Shown in pieces: positions 59,487 through 64,000 of a DNA stretch of 64,000 bases. Below the pieces are notes generated by a model. It searched no databases, had not been told where the DNA came from, and saw only the letters and a program-made list of their open reading frames with translations. Made by a program: the position numbers and the translations under genes. Position 1 is the first letter of the stretch, and the number at the start of each line of letters is the position of its first letter. Origin of the DNA: CAVQRC01 sp963715045. Lineage in GTDB: Bacteria > Planctomycetota > Planctomycetia > Pirellulales > Lacipirellulaceae. The stretch covers positions 124,001 through 188,000 of the forward strand of contig CAVQRC010000004.1 of NCBI GenBank assembly GCA_963715045.1, written 5' to 3'.

Positions 59487-60821
59487 TCATTCATGTGTCT
59501 CCCGTTCGGCGGTTCGTCGCTGCTCGATCCCCCGGGAGATGTCCAGCCGCCAGATCAGGACGGCTCCCATCAAGAAGAACGGCAGGATAAAGAAGATCGC
59601 CATCCGCGGACTCCCGGTCATGGCAACGACTCCGCCGAACATAAATGCGCCCAGGAAGCTGGTTGCCTTGCCAGTCAGATTGAAGAACCCGAAGAACTTG
59701 CCCGCCTGGTTCGCGGGAGTCATGACACTCATCACGGCGCGACTGACCGACTGCGTGCCACCCATCACCAATGCGATGACCGCCCCGAGGATCCAGAATT
59801 GCAGTTTGCTCGTGACGACCATGGCAGCACAAATCACTCCGGACCAGATGGCCAGACACAGCAGCAGAGTTCGGCGTTGCCCCAACTTCTCGCTGAGTCG
59901 GGCGACGAGAATCGCCCCCGGCATCGCCAGGAATTGAATCATCAAGATCACGCCGGCCAGTTCCGCCTCGTCGAACCGGAGGTCCTGCAGGGCAAACGTC
60001 GACGATTGGCTGATCACCGTCTGTACGCCGTCGTTGTAAAGCAGGAACGCAACCAGGAAGAGGGCCAGGGTACTGAACGAGCCCACGTTCCGCATCGTCG
60101 CCACGATTTCGCCGCTGGCCGTCTTCAGCAGCCCCCCGCTCGGTTGGGGCGTCGAACCGGGTGTCCCCCGATCCCGCAGGATCAGGATCGCCGGCAGCGT
60201 AAAAATCGCCCACCACACGCCTGTAAAACCCAATCCCCAACGGAGCCGGGACGGCATTTCCGTCAGTCCGATCTGGTCGCCGTAAGTCAACACCACCATG
60301 ACCACCGCCAACGCCAGCCCGCCGCCGACGTAACCCAGGCCATAGCCCCAGGCCGAGACGCGATCGTAGTCGGCTTCGTCGGAGATCTCGGGAAGAAATG
60401 CGTTGTACACAGCGAGTGACAACTCGAGCATCAGATTGCCCGTAAAGAAGAGCACCACGATCAGGACGTACCAGGTCTCTGGAACGACCGCCAGCAGCAT
60501 GATGGCCGCGGCTCCCGCCAACGCGGTGCCGCCCAGCCACACCCGCTTGTTCGCCCGGGCATCCGCCATCGCTCCCACGATCGGCGACAGCAAGGCCCCA
60601 CACAACATGGACAGCGAGATTCCCCACGCCCACACGACCGCGCCCGTGGTGCCCCAGCGGTCTGGCGGAAACACGACGCGTTGAATGTAGGCCACCAATA
60701 CGGTGATCGCCAACGTCGTGTAGGCGCTGTTGGCCCAGTCGTAGCAGGCCCAGGCGATGACTTCTCGGCGGCGAATTGGAGAAGCAGATGCCATCGGGGC
60801 CTGTTCTGCGAGGACTTCCAT
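59487..60821 (-). CDS. MFS transporter, UMF1-like
   Basis: 444 residues with about 12 membrane helices in two halves around a cytoplasmic loop (near 220-250, RDRGTPGSTPQPSG). The start AWACYDWANSAYTTLAITVLV is the signature of the UMF1/Atg22-like permease group, and the GADARANKR-type loop between helices 2 and 3 (VGAMADARANKRVW) matches MFS. Substrates of UMF1 proteins are uncertain; amino acids or breakdown products are proposed. A start at the Met near 60794 is also possible. No linked enzyme genes. Confidence 0.88.
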   Translation of the reverse strand: MEVLAEQAPMASASPIRRREVIAWACYDWANSAYTTLAITVLVAYIQRVVFPPDRWGTTGAVVWAWGISLSMLCGALLSPIVGAMADARANKRVWLGGTALAGAAAIMLLAVVPETWYVLIVVLFFTGNLMLELSLAVYNAFLPEISDEADYDRVSAWGYGLGYVGGGLALAVVMVVLTYGDQIGLTEMPSRLRWGLGFTGVWWAIFTLPAILILRDRGTPGSTPQPSGGLLKTASGEIVATMRNVGSFSTLALFLVAFLLYNDGVQTVISQSSTFALQDLRFDEAELAGVILMIQFLAMPGAILVARLSEKLGQRRTLLLCLAIWSGVICAAMVVTSKLQFWILGAVIALVMGGTQSVSRAVMSVMTPANQAGKFFGFFNLTGKATSFLGAFMFGGVVAMTGSPRMAIFFILPFFLMGAVLIWRLDISRGIEQRRTAERETHE

Positions 60822-60871
60822 GCCCGTGTTCGTGTCTCGGTCTGTAAAATGCCGTCACACGGTGCGGGTCC

Positions 60872-61010
60872 AATGACAACACACAACACACAAATCTCAA
60901 ATTTGAAGACGAACAAAGCCGAATCTCAAACTCCAGATCGGGTTCTCTCTTCTGAACATTGTCCTTTGGAGCTTGTTTGAGATTTGCGATTTGAGTTTTG
61001 TGATTTTGGA
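60872..61010. repeat. AT-rich dispersed inverted repeat (element III, copy 2)
   Basis: Inverted relative to copy 1 at 57313-57449. CAAATCTCAAATTTG (60891-60905) and GAATCTCAAACTCC on one side pair with GGAGCTTGTTTGAGATTTG (60968-60986) on the other. It lies between two minus-strand genes, directly upstream of the MFS gene start, so it could hold or affect that promoter. Confidence 0.8.
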
Positions 61011-61060
61011 CGCGAGTGGACGTTCGACACCCGAACCACTCTCGCTGCGGCTTCGCAGCT

Positions 61061-61519
61061 TCAGGGGTAATACGTCGGATAGGGAGTCGGCTCCGGCAAC
61101 ACCACTTGGTAGTGGGATTGGAGAAACGCCACCAGGTCGATCAATTGCTGAATCGTCATCACGTCGTTGTAGTTTTTCATTCGCGAGACGCCATCCTCGC
61201 GTGCGACCTCATCTTGGGGGTACCCGGCCGCCAGCCGATGCGAGGGATTGATGATCGAGGTCACGAGGTCGCCATAGGTCTGGACTTTCGCGACTTCCCC
61301 CCCCAGGGCGATCAGCTCCTCGGCGACTTCGGCTGGTGGCTCGAGATTCACCGAGGCGACATGGTGACAACCATGGCATTGCAGCTCCACGAACGTCGCC
61401 TGGCCGCGCTCGGGATCGCCGTCGGGCAAGCGAAAGCCACGCGGCGATTTGGGGTCTGGCACGCAGCCCGACAACAGCAGCAAGATACCGAGGAACAGAA
61501 ACGGCTTGAGCGGATGCAT
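61061..61519 (-). CDS. Lipoprotein cytochrome c
   Basis: 152 residues from ATG 61519; AGGAG stands seven bases upstream, so the 229-residue reading to 61750 is rejected. The signal peptide ends in a lipobox (LLLSGC, Cys19), and a class I haem c site CHGCH has Cys48, Cys51 and the haem-ligating His52. The sixth ligand is probably the Met in SRMKNYNDVM. A membrane-anchored mono-haem electron carrier facing outside the cytoplasm. No oxidase subunit is adjacent; the DUF4254 gene upstream shares the strand but the gap is 240 bp. Confidence 0.88.
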   Translation of the reverse strand: MHPLKPFLFLGILLLLSGCVPDPKSPRGFRLPDGDPERGQATFVELQCHGCHHVASVNLEPPAEVAEELIALGGEVAKVQTYGDLVTSIINPSHRLAAGYPQDEVAREDGVSRMKNYNDVMTIQQLIDLVAFLQSHYQVVLPEPTPYPTYYP

Positions 61520-61761
61520 TGTCTTCTCCTGCGGGGCTGGAGGACTTCGTGGCCGATCCCCGACGCAGCGAAGAGTACCTGCTGCAAATCCTGGTCCGCT
61601 GAACGGGCCGCCCGTGCGGGACGTAGACGAGCGCCCGGTGGCGTGTTTGGGTGCGTTATTCCCCACGCGGCGATTCCAGCGGTCGGCCCCGCTGGGCGGA
61701 ATCGCACAGGACATCGCCTGCTTATGTCGGCGTACGATTCGCCGCCCCAAGGGGCTCGTGA

Positions 61762-62382
61762 TCAGCCCGCAGCGCGGAAGCGATTGCGATCGTAAAGATA
61801 AGGATTGAGCGTGGGGTCGTTGTACATCTTCATCTGTCGATAGATCTGCAGACGTTTACGGCCTGCGTAGATGTCCCCGAGTAGTTCTGCCAACGACATC
61901 GACAGGTCGCCGGCCTGCCGCTCGCAACGTTGGATTCGCTCCACGACACGCTCGCGATGAGTCGGGTCGACGTCGTCTCGCGCGAGTTGTTCATGCAAGT
62001 GATAGATGCGTAAGGCCATGATGCTCAGCCGGTCGATCGCACTGCCCGGGGTCTCGGTGTTCAATCGCGCATTGAGTTGCGGGACCAGGCCACGTTCGTC
62101 GAGGTCACGCAAGATGCCTTCGTCGATCTTCTCGATCCAGTCGTTTCGTTGCTGGTTGAAGCGGTCGATTTTCCGCTTCACGGCTGCGATTTGCGTGTCG
62201 CTGGCGTCTGGCGAGCGGGCGAGATCTTCCTCATGCCACAGCAGAAAGTTGTAGCGGTGTTGTTCGCAGACGATCGCGAGCAGTCCGGAGCCGCAGTTTT
62301 CGATTTCCATCTCGTGCCAGCGGGCAACGGTCTCGGCGTGCAGCTGGCACACCGCGTCGACGAAACGTTGAGCGTCCTGCAT
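61762..62382 (-). CDS. DUF4254 family protein
   Basis: 206 residues, nearly all helical and acidic/basic mixed (ARWHEMEIENCGSGLLAIVCEQHRYNFLLWHEEDLARSP ... IDRFNQQRNDWIEKIDEGI ... NPYLYDRNRFRAAG). These segments match DUF4254, a family of unknown function seen in Bacteroidetes and planctomycetes, often near polysaccharide or LPS genes. No signal peptide. It is upstream of the cytochrome c gene on the same strand, and divergent from the M28 peptidase gene. Confidence 0.85.
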   Translation of the reverse strand: MQDAQRFVDAVCQLHAETVARWHEMEIENCGSGLLAIVCEQHRYNFLLWHEEDLARSPDASDTQIAAVKRKIDRFNQQRNDWIEKIDEGILRDLDERGLVPQLNARLNTETPGSAIDRLSIMALRIYHLHEQLARDDVDPTHRERVVERIQRCERQAGDLSMSLAELLGDIYAGRKRLQIYRQMKMYNDPTLNPYLYDRNRFRAAG

Positions 62383-62523
62383 CGGATTCCTTCCCTGCGG
62401 AGACGGCGTGTCGAGATTCCATCATTCTGGGGCGGATTCTATGGGTCGTCTCCAGGGGCGACAAGGCGAATTCAGAGGGTCGGCGGTATCGTTTCCGATT
62501 GCCTTGGGCCCTAGAATGGGGCC

Positions 62524-63541
62524 ATGAAGAGTCCCGCCGCCGCGTTTGATCGTTCGTGTTTCTCTCCCTGGAGGGCTGCCTGCCCGAGTGTCGCAGGCGT
62601 GCTGGCGTTGGTGCTGGCTTCGGCTGCCGGGAACTGCATGGCGGAACCAGGCAACCCGATTAACGGCGAGCGGGCCTACGGCTATCTGAAACAGATCTGC
62701 GATCTTGGCCCTCGGCCCAGTGGAAGCACGGCCATGCGGGAGCAGCAGGAACTGCTGATCAAGCATTTTTCGCAGTTCGCCGCGACGGTCGAGCGGCAGC
62801 CGTTTCGTGTCCGCGACCCGCTCACGAGCCAGCCGGTCGAAATGGCGAATCTCATCGTCACGTTCCGCCCGGATGCGAAAAAACGCGTCCTGCTGTGTGC
62901 CCACTACGACACGCGTCCCCGCCCCGACAACGAACCCAATCCCCGTACCCGCCGCAGTGGCCGCTTTATCGGTGCCAACGACGGAGCCAGCGGGGTCGGC
63001 CGTGTTGATGGAACTCGCCCATGTTGTGCCTGAAATCAAGACCGACTACGGCATCGACTTCGTTCTGTTTGACGGCGAAGAACTCGTCTACGGCGGTATG
63101 TACGGTGACGGCGAGGCCGGCGAATACTTCCTCGGCAGTACCTGGTTCGCCCAGCAGTATCGACGCCGGGACCCTGCATCCCACGAATACCGGTGGGGCA
63201 TTCTCCTGGATATGGTTGGTGACCGCAGTCTGGGAATCTATCAGGAGCGGCATAGCGTGACCTGGCGCGACACGCGTCCGCTGGTGCAGCATATCTGGGC
63301 CACAGCGGCTCGGCTCGGCGTCGACGAGTTCATCCCTCGTCCCAAGTACCTCGTCCGCGACGATCACTTGCCGCTTCGCAACATCGGCAAGATCCCGACC
63401 TGTGATGTCATCGACTTCGAGTATCCGGCTCCCGATAACCGTTACTGGCACAGCCAGGAGGATCTGCCCAACAAGTGCTCACCCGAATCGCTCGCGAAAG
63501 TAGGCTGGGTCATGGTCGAATCACTCCGCACGATGCCTTGA
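62524..63541 (+). pseudogene. M28 peptidase / glutaminyl cyclase-like protein, one frame change
   Basis: ATG 62524, signal peptide (VLALVLASAAGNCMA). The first frame carries the zinc ligands CAHYDTRP (His, Asp) and ANDGASG (Asp), then fails at about 62998 where an extra G seems inserted (GTCGGCCGTG); one base off, the sequence continues VLMELAHVVPE, FDGEELVYGG (Glu-Glu), LLDMVGD (Asp), and ends DFEYPAPDNRYWHSQED (His), completing the site. With the base removed, it would be a normal protein of about 338 residues, close to glutaminyl-peptide cyclotransferases. Labelled broken as given. Confidence 0.85.
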
Positions 63542-63685
63542 TCCTGGCCTTGCGATGCGTGAGTCTCGCGGCGCATCGAAGTTCGCGGCCTTATCGGATC
63601 CGCCGCGTTCGATCGCCCCGGCTGACCCGGATCCCGGAAACATTTGCGAATTCCCCGTGTTCCCCGCCGATCTCTGAACGATCGT

Positions 63686-64000
63686 ATGCTTGCACTCACA
63701 TTCGGAGCTGTCCTGGTGTTGCTTTCGGCGGCCCTGATTCATGCTCACCGCCGCGAATGGCGCGTCGAGCCCCAGCGAAGTTCCGCAGATCGCCCTCCGG
63801 CTCAGCAGGCCTGGGTTCGGTTTCGCCGTCGCGTTCAAGCAAGCGGCATGATCGGCGTGCTGGGCGTGCTGATTTCCTGCTTTCCGCTCGTTCCCACCAC
63901 GTACCTGGCGGTCACGATCTACCTGCTGGCACTCATGCTGCTGGTCTGCTGGTTGATGCTGTTGGCAATCGGAGACGCAATCGCGACTCGTACGCACTAT
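63686..64000 (+). CDS. Membrane protein cut by the right edge
   Basis: The frame is open from ATG 63686 to the end of the window (105 residues seen, no stop). An N-terminal hydrophobic helix (about 2-20, LALTFGAVLVLLSAALI), a basic loop (RREWRVEPQRSS ... RFRRRVQAS), and two further hydrophobic segments (about 54-72 and 74-95) indicate a small polytopic membrane protein. It lies 144 bp after the M28 gene on the same strand. No family recognised; the rest is outside the window. Confidence 0.55.
   Translation, partial: MLALTFGAVLVLLSAALIHAHRREWRVEPQRSSADRPPAQQAWVRFRRRVQASGMIGVLGVLISCFPLVPTTYLAVTIYLLALMLLVCWLMLLAIGDAIATRTHY

Noticed and set aside
59491..60900. 469-codon minus-strand frame overlapping the MFS gene in another frame
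   Set aside because: Arg/Gly-rich reading typical of frame-shifted GC-rich code; the MFS frame has 12 clear membrane helices.

Overview
The window is GC-rich, gene-dense bacterial chromosome that I read as planctomycete (most likely Pirellulales/Planctomycetales; inference from content, not from a marker tree). The reasons are two large Ser/Thr protein kinases, one with an ECF sigma factor directly upstream; an FHA-kinase-sigma cluster; GYF, LRR and PQQ-propeller proteins of the kind common in that phylum; a DUF4254 protein; and an EF-G that resembles the spirochaete/planctomycete/deltaproteobacterial type related to mitochondrial EFG1. I see no rRNA, tRNA, CRISPR array, prophage or insertion sequence.

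Layout. 1-3.2 kb: thyA, a small unknown protein, a 2Fe-2S ferredoxin, a P-II regulator and a polyprenyl-phosphate-sugar-type glycosyltransferase. 3.2-10.2 kb: LRR protein, exported TPR protein, acyl-CoA dehydrogenase, M29 aminopeptidase. 10.2-16.3 kb: fucose/exopolysaccharide locus (GT4, gmd, one long frame joining a WecA-like transferase to GDP-fucose synthase, and a divergent WcaF-like acetyltransferase). 16.3-17.4 kb: HMA-domain protein and a His/Cys-rich lipoprotein. 17.8-24.7 kb: six co-directional genes (coiled coil, FHA, polytopic Ser/Thr kinase, membrane protein, ECF sigma, anti-sigma-like), the best candidate for an uncharacterised signalling system. 24.7-33.4 kb: unknown protein, GT2, NIF3, a large exported protein, sugar isomerase, GYF protein, divergent ClpP. 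33.6-41.9 kb: EF-G, DUF2461, YyaL, GT4, LarC. 42-47 kb: pseudo-receiver protein, ParDE toxin-antitoxin, MazG-like enzyme, ATP-grasp protein, phosphoesterase, RimI. 47.4-50.1 kb: GT-C-like membrane protein plus GT2. 50-57 kb: exported protein, intradiol dioxygenase, kinase plus ECF sigma, PQQ propeller. 57.5-64 kb: heptosyltransferase, NlpC/P60-like protein, MFS transporter, lipoprotein cytochrome c, DUF4254, M28 peptidase, and a gene cut by the right edge.

Two themes cut across the genes. First, three families of dispersed imperfect palindromes occur twice each. Two of them are about 80 bp long and end on the stop codon of a minus-strand gene. The third is AT-rich and about 140 bp. Second, several well-conserved genes are broken by single-base frame changes (yyaL twice, larC twice, the M28 peptidase, the exported protein at 50.1-51.1 kb, and probably the 5' ends of the DUF2461 and LRR genes). 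This pattern fits either indel errors in the sequence or real frame decay or recoding, and the raw reads would decide between them.
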